In this document: in pieces, positions 12,148 to 18,756 of the stretch
Numbering within the stretch: position 1 is the first letter of the stretch
How the letters are laid out: the number at the start of each line of letters is the position of its first letter
IMG/VR virus record: IMGVR_UViG_3300010370_000262
Location: 1-22,850 of that record
Direction: 5' to 3' (one strand)
Origin: a virus
Length of the DNA stretch: 22,850 nt
The notes under the pieces: generated by a model
Seen by the model: only the letters and a program-made list of their open reading frames with translations
Told to the model about the DNA's origin: nothing
Database searches by the model: none
Program-made: the position numbers and the translations under genes

Positions 12148-13314
12148 TTTGCGCATCTCCTCAGTGTTAAGTGGAGTAAGCTCGTTGATTTTAGACACTG
12201 CCTCAGCACGTTTAAGCAATGATTCAGCATCTTTTTTCTCATCTGCTTTCAATACCGATATGTGTGAAAAGTCAGGAACTAGGTACATGCCTTGTTTATC
12301 GAGCCCAAGTTGCTTTGTAAACTCATCGTACATGATTTGTGTGTCGGGAATAATAGTTGAGTTGTACGCCTGACGCTCCCCCATTTCAACGTTGGAAAAT
12401 GTGGAACCTTTACCGCCTTCACCTTGACCAAACATGTGTTGGTTCAGGCCGTATTCATCAATGATGGCTATTTTATCGGCGGTCATTTCCTCAAAAAGCA
12501 TCAAATCTTTTGTTGGAAATGTCATTGGGTCAAACTTCAAAGGCTTATCAGTTACCACAATCTCGCCTGAATGCCTGGCCTTAAGGTCTTCGCGTATTTG
12601 CTTAATGTCTTTAGGCTCTAAAGGCATAGCTGAGATACCGTCTTTGTTATCGCTCGATAAAATACCCAAACTGAAGAGGTTTGCAAGTAGCACATTTCTT
12701 TTTTCGTACTGCTTTTTTAGGTTGCTGATAGGGTAGCGCAAAGAGTCAATCTTTGACTTTGTGTTGAACAAATTAATACCATCCGGTTCGGTTAGGTAAA
12801 TGACATCCTGAGGATAAAAATCTTTATACGTATCAACAACCGATGTGGGTATTTGAAATTTCTCAATGAAGCTACCCATATCTACACTGATGAGGTTCTT
12901 GCCTGTTGGCACAATCTTGACGTTATTGAACGACAAAGGCAGCATCTGTTTAGCACCAAACGAGCCCATTGGTGCATAAATCAAAGCGTTATTTGTAACG
13001 CATTTATTCACAGCCGTCATGTAAATCATGGTTCCCCATGACTGCATAGCGTTAGGGCGGTCAATCAATCCAAAGATGTTGTTGCCGTTCGGCTTAATGC
13101 GCTCACCTTTGTCATTTACAATCATTGGATTTGCCGAAGCCACCATCTTTGCATAGCGATTAATCACAGCGTGAAGCTCGGGGATTTCATAGTAAAGGGC
13201 AAACTTGTCTGTTGTTGATACCCATACAGGAGAGACAACGCCAATTTGCTGAGTTGTGTAATAATTTGGGTTAGACCATCCTAGCAAACCGCGCAACCTC
13301 GTCATTAAATCCAT
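12133..13314 (-). CDS. Phage portal protein, inverted orientation
   Basis: The portal forms the dodecameric ring at one capsid vertex through which DNA enters. The protein (393 residues from the ATG at 13314: MDLMTRLRGLLGW) shows the portal pattern. The N-terminal part has FALYYEIPELHAVINRYAKMVASAN and NIFGLIDRPNAMQSWGTMIY; the C-terminal part has MLFEEMTADKIAIIDEYGLNQHMFGQGEGGKGSTFSNVEMGERQAYNSTIIP, typical of the clip/crown region. A GTG at 13386 in the same frame would add 24 residues encoded by apparent promoter sequence and is not preferred. It is the only gene here on the minus strand, between TerL and the protease, with its own divergent -7 box. Its 3' end overlaps TerL by 15 nt. Confidence 0.9.
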   Translation of the reverse strand: MDLMTRLRGLLGWSNPNYYTTQQIGVVSPVWVSTTDKFALYYEIPELHAVINRYAKMVASANPMIVNDKGERIKPNGNNIFGLIDRPNAMQSWGTMIYMTAVNKCVTNNALIYAPMGSFGAKQMLPLSFNNVKIVPTGKNLISVDMGSFIEKFQIPTSVVDTYKDFYPQDVIYLTEPDGINLFNTKSKIDSLRYPISNLKKQYEKRNVLLANLFSLGILSSDNKDGISAMPLEPKDIKQIREDLKARHSGEIVVTDKPLKFDPMTFPTKDLMLFEEMTADKIAIIDEYGLNQHMFGQGEGGKGSTFSNVEMGERQAYNSTIIPDTQIMYDEFTKQLGLDKQGMYLVPDFSHISVLKADEKKDAESLLKRAEAVSKINELTPLNTEEMRKLLGI

Positions 13315-13334
13315 TGAAAAAAGTTTATTTGCAA

Positions 13335-13342
13335 CAAATTTA
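13335..13342 (-). promoter_or_regulatory. -7 box TAAATTTG for the portal gene
   Basis: Reading the minus strand, TAAATTTG (13342 to 13335) fits TAnnTTTG and lies 20 nt upstream of the portal ATG at 13314. It is back-to-back with the plus-strand box at 13346-13353. No TTG occurs at the usual -33 distance. Confidence 0.45.
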
Positions 13343-13345
13343 TAA

Positions 13346-13353
13346 TAATTTTG
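13346..13353 (+). promoter_or_regulatory. -7 box TAATTTTG for the protease/capsid operon
   Basis: TAATTTTG fits TAnnTTTG and lies 17 nt before the ATG of the 28-aa ORF at 13371. With the opposite box at 13335-13342 it forms a near-palindrome CAAATTT...AATTTTG, so one protein bound here could affect both promoters. A TTTG at 13328-13331 is only 14 nt upstream. Confidence 0.45.
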
Positions 13354-13370
13354 AGGCTTAAAGGTAAGCA

Positions 13371-13457
13371 ATGGACAAATTGACACCCAAACAACTAGAG
13401 GCTATTAAGGACGTTAAGACCAAACAAATGGCCGAAAATGAAACTGTAAAGAAATGA
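13371..13457 (+). CDS. 28-aa basic peptide before the protease
   Basis: A 28-codon ORF (begins MDKLTPKQLEAIKDVKTKQM, ends in KK) lies between the divergent promoter and the protease gene. Its stop overlaps the protease start as ATGA at 13454-13457. It is an all-helical, Lys-rich peptide. I recall similar tiny K..I...K peptides at this position in related phages, but cannot verify that. It may serve mainly to couple translation, or be a small structural or scaffold peptide. Confidence 0.6.
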   Translation: MDKLTPKQLEAIKDVKTKQMAENETVKK

Positions 13458-14374
13458 CCAGAGAGCAAGAAATTAAGCACGTGTTAGCTAACAAAGAGAT
13501 TTTGCACGCTAAAAAAACGGCAGCGATTAAGCACGGCGATGTTGTGTTTGGCGATTATGGCAGCGTAAATAAAAAGCATCTGATCACAAAAGCGGAGGGC
13601 AATGATGACACGATGTTGGGCATGCTTAAATTAGAGCTTTGCATCAACACAACAAATGTCATTGATTCACACATGGACTGCCACATTCCTGGTCTTTGGA
13701 AAAAATCACTAAAGGAAACAAAATTGTTGTTCTTGCTCCAGGAGCACGAAATGGAGTTCGAGTATGTAATTGCCGACTCGAAAAACAATCAGTTCAAAGC
13801 CGATGCCAAGCGCATGCCATGGTCTGACCTTGGTGTCAACTACCCTGGAGACACTGAGGCGTTGATGTTTGACGTAACGATTGACCAAAAGCGCAATGAG
13901 TTTATGTTCAACCAATACAAAAGTGGTTACGTTTTGAATCATTCGGTTGGCATGCGCTACGTTAAACTTTTCCTTTGTGTAGACACCAACGAGCCAAGCT
14001 ATGCAAGCGAGAAAGCGAATTGGGATAAATACTATCCTCAGGTAGTCAACAAGGAAGTAGCTGACAACTACGGTTATTTTTGGGCGGTTACCGAAGCAAA
14101 AGTTATCGAGGGTTCAGCTGTTGTAAAAGGCAGCAACACAATTACTCCGGTTGTATCTATTTCAGAATACACTGACAAGCAATATTGCGATACCTGCCAA
14201 ACCGATACAGATAGCATTGAACTAGACAATGCAAAAAGCATTTGTAAGGGTTGCGGTACGCAAAGAAAAGAAGCCGCTGGCAGCAGCACTTCTGGTAAAA
14301 CAGAGCCGTCTAATGACACTCAAAGGGATAATGCTTCTACCTTGGATTGGAGCAAAGTAATTAGTAACTTCTAA
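13454..14374 (+). CDS. Putative prohead protease with C-terminal zinc ribbon
   Basis: The 306-residue protein lies directly before the major capsid gene, where HK97-type phages encode the maturation protease. Features that fit are VIDSHMDCHIPGLWKKSLKE (D71-S-H73), LLFLLQEHEMEF and VLNHSVGMRYVK (H163, S164), the last resembling the catalytic Ser region of this protease clan. Catalytic residues are assigned by eye. After the core, a zinc ribbon follows: C245-x2-C248 and C264-x2-C267 (YCDTCQTD ... SICKGCG), then a Ser/Thr-rich tail ending LDWSKVISNF. A zinc ribbon is not usual in HK97-type proteases; it could be a scaffold or capsid-binding tail. It may instead be a related structural protein, since homologs are often left as hypothetical. 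Confidence 0.7.
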   Translation: MTREQEIKHVLANKEILHAKKTAAIKHGDVVFGDYGSVNKKHLITKAEGNDDTMLGMLKLELCINTTNVIDSHMDCHIPGLWKKSLKETKLLFLLQEHEMEFEYVIADSKNNQFKADAKRMPWSDLGVNYPGDTEALMFDVTIDQKRNEFMFNQYKSGYVLNHSVGMRYVKLFLCVDTNEPSYASEKANWDKYYPQVVNKEVADNYGYFWAVTEAKVIEGSAVVKGSNTITPVVSISEYTDKQYCDTCQTDTDSIELDNAKSICKGCGTQRKEAAGSSTSGKTEPSNDTQRDNASTLDWSKVISNF

Positions 14375-14386
14375 ACAACTGTACAA

Positions 14387-15592
14387 ATGACCACAGAAGA
14401 AGTAATTAAAGCCTTAGAGGATAAATTAGAATCCAAAGGCTTTGCAAGCAAATCAGATGTTGAGGCTATCAAAGCATCCATCGAAGAGTTGAAAAGCGCG
14501 AATGATGCCACCGCGATTAAAGAGGCAATCACAAAAATTGAGTTGGAAATTGCGAGCTTAAAAGAGCCTGCTGCTAAGACTGAAAAAACCTTCAAATCTT
14601 TTGGTGAAGCGTTACGCGCAACACTCGAGGATAACAAAGAGGCAATCATCGAGAGCACCAACAAAAAAGGCGAGAGCGTAACTATGCAGATTAAAGCTGC
14701 TATTACCATCTCTGAAGGAGCTACTTTGTTTGCAGAGGGTTCTGATAGCCACTATTTGTTGACTGCTTTCACCGGTGTTATCTCTAAGATTCGTAGCCGC
14801 GTGAGCCGTTACCTTTCTTTGGTATCAGTTGGCACAATCAACAACCGCGTTGCAATGTGGGTTGAGGAATTAGACGAGCAAGGAACGCCTATCTTTATAT
14901 CTGAAGGAGCTACAAAAACACCTGTTTCTGTACGTTACGAAGAGCGTGAGGCTAAGGTTCAAAAAATCGCTGTTACTTGCAAAGTAACAATGGAGATGCT
15001 CCGCGATTTGCCGCAGTTGACTTCTTATATTCAATCTAACTTGTTGCGTCGCATTGAGGTGGCTACAATTACCGAGCTTTTTGCCGGTGATGGAACTATG
15101 CTTAACGGTCTTTTCGATTACGCAACTTCCTTTACAGGCGGTGGCCTAACAACCGAAACACCGTCATATGCTGACGTATTCCGCGCACTTGCATTGCAAG
15201 TTGAATTGGCTTTCGGTACGGCAACTGCTGTATTCGTTAACCCTGAAATCTTGGCTGCTATGGACGTTCAAAAATCAGTTGATGGCATCTATCTGCTCCC
15301 ACCATTTAAGTCTGCTGACGGCCGCGAGGTTGCAGGAATGGAGTTGATTCCAGATGTTGCTTTGGTTGGTTCTGATTTTGATTTCGTTGGTGGAGACCTT
15401 ACAGTTGTCAACGTTCGTTTCCGTGAGGGCTTAACCCTTGAAATCGGTGAGGACGGCAATGACTTCTCTAAGAACTTGAAAACCATCCGCGCAGAGCAAG
15501 CTCTTGTTCAGTTCGTTTCTGCTAATGACACGCAAGTGCTTGTCAAAGGCGTAATGGCTGACGCATTAGAATTGATTACTACGCCTGCATAG
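14387..15592 (+). CDS. Major capsid protein, HK97 fold
   Basis: This is the shell protein of the head. The 401 residues begin with about 65 residues of coiled coil (VIKALEDKLESKGFASKSDV, IKEAITKIELEIASLK), the delta scaffold domain that the protease normally removes. The HK97 core follows: ISKIRSRVSRYLSLVSVGTINNRVAMWVEE (spine helix and N-arm region), ISEGATKTPVSVRYEEREAKVQKIAVTCKVTMEMLRDLP (E-loop and P-domain), AVFVNPEILAAMDVQKSVDGIYLLPPF and FREGLTLEIGEDGNDFSKNLKTIRAEQALVQFVSANDTQVLVKG (A-domain end). Length is typical. It follows the protease gene by 12 nt and is followed by an unusual structured RNA region, consistent with control of a highly expressed gene. Confidence 0.92.
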   Translation: MTTEEVIKALEDKLESKGFASKSDVEAIKASIEELKSANDATAIKEAITKIELEIASLKEPAAKTEKTFKSFGEALRATLEDNKEAIIESTNKKGESVTMQIKAAITISEGATLFAEGSDSHYLLTAFTGVISKIRSRVSRYLSLVSVGTINNRVAMWVEELDEQGTPIFISEGATKTPVSVRYEEREAKVQKIAVTCKVTMEMLRDLPQLTSYIQSNLLRRIEVATITELFAGDGTMLNGLFDYATSFTGGGLTTETPSYADVFRALALQVELAFGTATAVFVNPEILAAMDVQKSVDGIYLLPPFKSADGREVAGMELIPDVALVGSDFDFVGGDLTVVNVRFREGLTLEIGEDGNDFSKNLKTIRAEQALVQFVSANDTQVLVKGVMADALELITTPA

Positions 15593-15597
15593 TAATT

Positions 15598-15643
15598 AAA
15601 CCGCTACACTTGCCCCGACATTAACCCAAGCGGTTTGTCGGGG
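15598..15643 (+). promoter_or_regulatory. Interleaved inverted repeats (possible pseudoknot or terminator) after the capsid gene
   Basis: Two perfect inverted repeats are interleaved. AAACCGCT (15598-15605) pairs with AGCGGTTT (15629-15636), and CCCCGACA (15613-15620) with TGTCGGGG (15636-15643). The order is a, b, a', b', the topology of an H-type pseudoknot; one T (15636) is shared, so 8 + 7 pairs are possible at once. The b/b' hairpin alone, followed by TTTG, could act as a weak terminator. The loops (7, 9 and 0 nt) make a fully stacked pseudoknot strained, so two alternative hairpins are also possible. Likely roles are partial termination or 3'-end protection of capsid mRNA. Confidence 0.6.
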
Positions 15644-15678
15644 TTTGTGGCGTAAACAACCACCATAAAACAACGATC

Positions 15679-15882
15679 ATGAAAATCAAATTAACCGCAA
15701 AATTTAGCCTTAAAAGACAAGGTGATGTTATCGAAGTAAGCGAGCTAACAGCAACGCAATTGATTAAAGAAGGTAAGGCAACCGCAGTTGGTGCCAAGGC
15801 AACTAGATCAAAAGATAAAAAGCAAGAAGAAGGTAAAGAAGAGCCTGCGACTGACGCAACTGAAAACATTGTAATCGAGTAG
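15679..15882 (+). CDS. Small head protein following the capsid gene
   Basis: The 67-residue protein starts MKIKLTAKFSLKRQGDVIEV, a short beta segment, then a helix (TATQLIKEGKATAVGAKATR) and a charged, disordered Lys/Glu-rich tail ending IVIE. A small protein with a K.K......KG..IEV.E..A..LI..GKA layout right after the major capsid gene is common in related phages. It could be a capsid or head-completion factor, but no activity is known. The ATG at 15679 is 36 nt after the structured region. It ends 4 nt before the connector gene. Confidence 0.65.
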   Translation: MKIKLTAKFSLKRQGDVIEVSELTATQLIKEGKATAVGAKATRSKDKKQEEGKEEPATDATENIVIE

Positions 15883-15886
15883 CAAC

Positions 15887-16390
15887 ATGCCTGCAATTAC
15901 ACAATTCATACAGCCTCAAGATTTTATCCTGCGCTATAAGTTGAGCGTAGCATTTAACGATGGCAATGCCTTAATTGAGCAATACATTAAGATGTACGAA
16001 AAGCCGTACATGTACCGCTTATTTGGGCAAGAATTGTGTGATTTGATTTACTTAAATTTTGATGATGAGCCGCTTTATCAAGCGCTCTCAGTGCCAACAG
16101 TTGTAAGTAATTGCCATGATATTTACACCTCGACTGGCTTTATTGATATTATCAGCTCATTCATTTACTCGCACTATGTACGCGAGAATATCAACACCAA
16201 TACAAGCATTGGCCAAATAGCTGCAAAAGTTGAAGCCGGAACGCCTGCAAATGACAACAACACTGTTGCATTTACGTTTTACAATGCTGCTGCCCGTAAT
16301 GCTTTGGCCTTACAAAAGTATGTTGAAGAGAATAAAGCTGATTACCCTCAGTATGCAGGTGAGCGCATTCAAACTACTTGGTTTATATGA
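15887..16390 (+). CDS. Head-tail connector protein (DUF6712-like)
   Basis: The 167-residue, mostly helical protein begins FIQPQDFILRYKLSVAFNDGNALIEQYIKMYEKPYMYRLFG, followed by GFIDIISSFIYSHYVRENINTNTSIG, an AFTFYNAAARNALALQKYV helix and a final strand near YPQYAGERIQTTWFI. Order and sequence fit the connector protein that binds the portal in siphoviruses of Bacteroidota (gp6-like helical fold; the DUF6712 name is from memory). It directly precedes a gene of similar context and its stop overlaps the next start (ATGA at 16387-16390). Confidence 0.72.
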   Translation: MPAITQFIQPQDFILRYKLSVAFNDGNALIEQYIKMYEKPYMYRLFGQELCDLIYLNFDDEPLYQALSVPTVVSNCHDIYTSTGFIDIISSFIYSHYVRENINTNTSIGQIAAKVEAGTPANDNNTVAFTFYNAAARNALALQKYVEENKADYPQYAGERIQTTWFI

Positions 16391-17106
16391 AGCTGATTTC
16401 ATCAATTTTACAGACCGAAGTAATCAATAAGCTCAACAACACTTTGGTTGCTATTGAGTTTGGAGTATTTAATCCAGAAGAGCAAACACAAGACGTTACC
16501 TTTTGTGATCTAAAGTGGCTTAAATTATACCTTGACCGCTTGCAAATCAACAATGTTGCACACCTTGTTACAGCCATAAACGGCAAAACCGTTACCATTA
16601 AATTAGGTGCTGAATTGATAGGAGACGAGGTGTTTACCTTGCCTATACCGCTATTTTTTAATGGCACGCTTTCCAACACCAAATGGGAGTGGAGCAAGTA
16701 CGTTAACCCGCAAACAAACATCAACAGCGAGCGAGATAAGCTGCCATTCATTTGGTTGATTTCACCAACTGATGAGCGAATTGATAGCTATAATGAAGGT
16801 GGCGGGCGCAATGTAGATGCAAAGATTTGGTTTGTGCATTGGTCCGATTGGACTAAGTTAAATGCAGATAGGCAAGATGAAGCCGTACAGCCGCTGTATG
16901 CTTTGGTTGATGAGTTTGTGAATACAATGCTTAGACAAAGCGCGACATTTGACGGCAATACGCTTGGTCATTTACGCAGGGACTTCCCTAAATTTGGTAC
17001 TGAAAACGAAAACGGAATTGATAAAGCAATTTTTGATAGCTCACTTTCTGCTGTTGAGTTGGATGCAAACTTTAAAATCATTAGCACTTATTGTGAAAAT
17101 TGCTAA
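16387..17106 (+). CDS. Putative neck or tail-completion protein
   Basis: The 239-residue protein starts at ATG 16387 in the ATGA overlap with the connector; a TTG at 16378 is less likely. It is alpha/beta with strands near the start (AIEFGVFNPEEQTQDVTFC), then KLPFIWLISPTDERID, AKIWFVHWSDW and a helix with ALVDEFVNTML. The hallmark segment PFIWL....ER....YN...AKIWF.. resembles hypothetical proteins found between connector and tail genes in related phages. By gene order it is probably a head-closure or tail-terminator protein. The assignment rests on position, not on a diagnostic motif. Confidence 0.6.
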   Translation: MKLISSILQTEVINKLNNTLVAIEFGVFNPEEQTQDVTFCDLKWLKLYLDRLQINNVAHLVTAINGKTVTIKLGAELIGDEVFTLPIPLFFNGTLSNTKWEWSKYVNPQTNINSERDKLPFIWLISPTDERIDSYNEGGGRNVDAKIWFVHWSDWTKLNADRQDEAVQPLYALVDEFVNTMLRQSATFDGNTLGHLRRDFPKFGTENENGIDKAIFDSSLSAVELDANFKIISTYCENC

Positions 17107-17111
17107 TTTTG
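17104..17111 (+). promoter_or_regulatory. Possible -7 box TAATTTTG before the major tail gene
   Basis: TAATTTTG fits TAnnTTTG, overlaps the stop codon of the neck gene and lies 40 nt before the tail gene ATG at 17152. The 45-nt gap is A/T-rich. No TTG sits at -33 spacing. A separate promoter would suit a highly expressed tail protein, but this match may be chance. Confidence 0.3.
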
Positions 17112-17151
17112 AACAAGTAATTATTATTTAACCCTTAAAAAACAAGAAATT

Positions 17152-18090
17152 ATGGCCACAGCTGGATGTAACTGCAACGGTCGAATTGGTAACACTGGTT
17201 ATCCTGGAGTAAAGCCGTTCGGCGTTACTGCTGGTTTGTACATGATGCCGATTCTTGCAAACGATGGTACCCGTAATGGTATCGATTTAACGAGTGTAGA
17301 CCTCGGTCAAGCTCTTTTGGATGGAATCAATAACCCTGACCCATCAAAACGCATTTACCCTTTTAACAACTTACGCAATGTAACGTTTGAAGAGGCTGAC
17401 CCGAACTTTGAAACTGCTGACAATGGTGAGCGTTTCAAGACTCGTAACGGTATTAAAACCGTAACGTTTGAGGCATGGGGCGTAAACGAGCAATTCTTTG
17501 CTAAAGCGTCTGAAAACTGCGTGAACTTTGGTATTTTCTTGGTTGATGTTTGCGGTAACGTAAAAGGTCAATTAGAAGAGGCTTTGGATTTATTGGCACC
17601 ACGTCCTGTAAACCAATACAGTTTCTTTGCTAAGTACATGGATGCAACTGCCGACACAGGTGCAAAAGTTATGTTCTCAATGGACTACTCTTTGTTGACT
17701 TCTGACGGTGGTCAATGGATGATTCCGGATAGCCTTTTATCTCCTTTCTCTGCTCTTGAGTTGAACGGACTTATCGATGTTACATTTGACATTACTGTCA
17801 ACTCTGCAACTGAAATCGAGTTCCAAGCTAACTATGAGTATGGAAACGCAGTAAATCGTTTACCATGGAGAGGTGCTGCCTTGGCTGACTTCGCGTTGTT
17901 TAACCAAACAACCAACTTGGCTGTAACTCCTTCTGCTGTTGTTGAGTCTGCTGTAACACCAGGTCTTTACACCTTGACATTCCCAGCTCAAACTGCAGCT
18001 GATGTTGTTGCTTTATCTGCATTCCGTGCAGCATCAGGCAACTTGGTAAATGGCTTTGAAGGTGAGTCAACAACCTTTGTAGCTCAATAA
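17152..18090 (+). CDS. Major tail (tube) protein
   Basis: The 312-residue protein lies where siphoviruses encode the tail tube, after neck genes and before the tail-chaperone and tape-measure region. It starts MATAGCNCNGRIGNTGYPG, with two Cys close together. The body is beta-rich: FKTRNGIKTVTFEAWGVNEQFF, FGIFLVDVCGNVKGQL, VMFSMDYSLLTSDGGQWMIP, and LNGLIDVTFDITVNSATEIEFQA. The final ~70 residues, Ala/Thr/Val-rich strands (AVTPSAVVESAVTPGLYTLTF), look like a small added domain, perhaps Ig-like and displayed on the tail. Codon choice (TTG, GTA, GCT) resembles that of the capsid gene, suggesting strong expression. It is called by position and composition. Confidence 0.78.
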   Translation: MATAGCNCNGRIGNTGYPGVKPFGVTAGLYMMPILANDGTRNGIDLTSVDLGQALLDGINNPDPSKRIYPFNNLRNVTFEEADPNFETADNGERFKTRNGIKTVTFEAWGVNEQFFAKASENCVNFGIFLVDVCGNVKGQLEEALDLLAPRPVNQYSFFAKYMDATADTGAKVMFSMDYSLLTSDGGQWMIPDSLLSPFSALELNGLIDVTFDITVNSATEIEFQANYEYGNAVNRLPWRGAALADFALFNQTTNLAVTPSAVVESAVTPGLYTLTFPAQTAADVVALSAFRAASGNLVNGFEGESTTFVAQ

Positions 18091-18092
18091 TC

Positions 18093-18245
18093 ATGAAAGT
18101 GATAACAATCGGCCGCTATCAATTCAATGCCTTAGCATTTGAAGGGATGACACAAAAGCAAGCGGTTGCGCATTTTGGCAGTTTTCCTGCCGATGTTGTT
18201 AAGCAGGCTTGGAAACAAGCGCAGCCGATTTTAAAAGCATTATAA
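18093..18245 (+). CDS. 50-aa ORF in the tail-chaperone position
   Basis: A 50-codon ORF starts 2 nt after the major tail stop and reads MKVITIGRYQFNALAFEGMT and onward, ending PILKAL. It combines a short strand with the helical stretch GMTQKQAVAHFGSFPADVVKQAWKQA. Position between the tube gene and tape measure is that of tail-assembly chaperones, but it is shorter than known ones, so only a tentative role is given. A strong terminator follows, so it is the last gene of the capsid-tail transcript. Confidence 0.65.
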   Translation: MKVITIGRYQFNALAFEGMTQKQAVAHFGSFPADVVKQAWKQAQPILKAL

Positions 18246-18273
18246 GACTTTTTTGTTTGTTTTGTTTGATGTG

Positions 18274-18299
18274 AAAAGGGGAGGCAACTCCCCTTTTTT
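18274..18299 (+). terminator. Strong Rho-independent terminator within the tail region
   Basis: AAAAGGGGAG (18274-18283) pairs perfectly with CTCCCCTTTT around a GCAA tetraloop, followed by more T. This GNRA-capped hairpin should be very stable. It splits the highly expressed capsid/tube genes from the tail-completion and tape-measure genes, probably lowering expression of the latter. Confidence 0.9.
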
Positions 18300-18301
18300 G
18301 T

Positions 18302-18308
18302 TACTTTG
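18302..18308 (+). promoter_or_regulatory. -7-like box TACTTTG after the terminator
   Basis: TACTTTG resembles TAnnTTTG with one base missing, directly after the terminator and 4 nt before the ATG at 18313. The surrounding letters (TTTTTT, then TTGTA..ATGG) are almost the same as before TerS. A transcript from here would be leaderless. Confidence 0.3.
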
Positions 18309-18312
18309 TATT

Positions 18313-18756
18313 ATGGCAATAGGTACGAGTAAGCTGCATGAGATGTTAAGAAAGGGCAAATTGCTAAATGAGGCAGTTGCATGGCACAACGCGTTTTCGC
18401 CAAAAACAAAGACCGAAGTTCTTGACTTAGTACGCCAGGAGCAGTTGATGAAAAAGGGAATAGATGGCACCGGCCAAGTAATTGGCTATTATTCGCGCCT
18501 CACCTCTCTTATCAATCCAAAAAAGAAATTTAATTCGCCTTTCACCTTGTTTGATACGGGTGATTTTTACCGCTCCATGTATGTTCGTGTACTGCAAAAC
18601 GCAATCATTATAGAAGCTGACACGCAAAAAATGGAGGAGCAAAGCTGGTTCACAGATAAAATATTAACACTCACAGATGAAAATTTGGCAATCCTTCAAA
18701 TCAAAGTTCGCGAAAGCTACATTAAGCAATTCAAAACACTACTGGGCCTCCATTGA
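18313..18756 (+). CDS. Tail-completion-like protein (HK97 gp10-like)
   Basis: The 147-residue protein is chosen from the ATG at 18313, after the terminator; the open frame upstream is within the hairpin. It starts MAIGTSKLHEMLRKGKLLNE. The central part has EQLMKKGIDGTGQVIGYYSRLTS followed by FTLFDTGDFYRSMYVRV, then a C-terminal LTDENLAILQIKVRESYIKQF. The pattern (L...G.D..G...G.Y........F.L.DTG.F..SM) matches phage proteins that seem related to gp10-like head-tail or tail-completion factors. Its final 80 nt overlap the next gene in another frame. Confidence 0.68.
   Translation: MAIGTSKLHEMLRKGKLLNEAVAWHNAFSPKTKTEVLDLVRQEQLMKKGIDGTGQVIGYYSRLTSLINPKKKFNSPFTLFDTGDFYRSMYVRVLQNAIIIEADTQKMEEQSWFTDKILTLTDENLAILQIKVRESYIKQFKTLLGLH

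Noticed and set aside
12120-13380. Invertible DNA segment carrying the portal gene
   Set aside because: No convincing inverted repeats or recombinase sites flank the gene; the best resemblance (TAATTTGCGC versus TAAATTTGTTGC) is short, A/T-rich and imperfect, and no invertase is encoded in the window.
13315-13386. 24-residue N-terminal extension of the portal from a GTG
   Set aside because: The DNA is the divergent promoter region and the encoded residues look non-coding; ATG 13314 gives a normal portal start.
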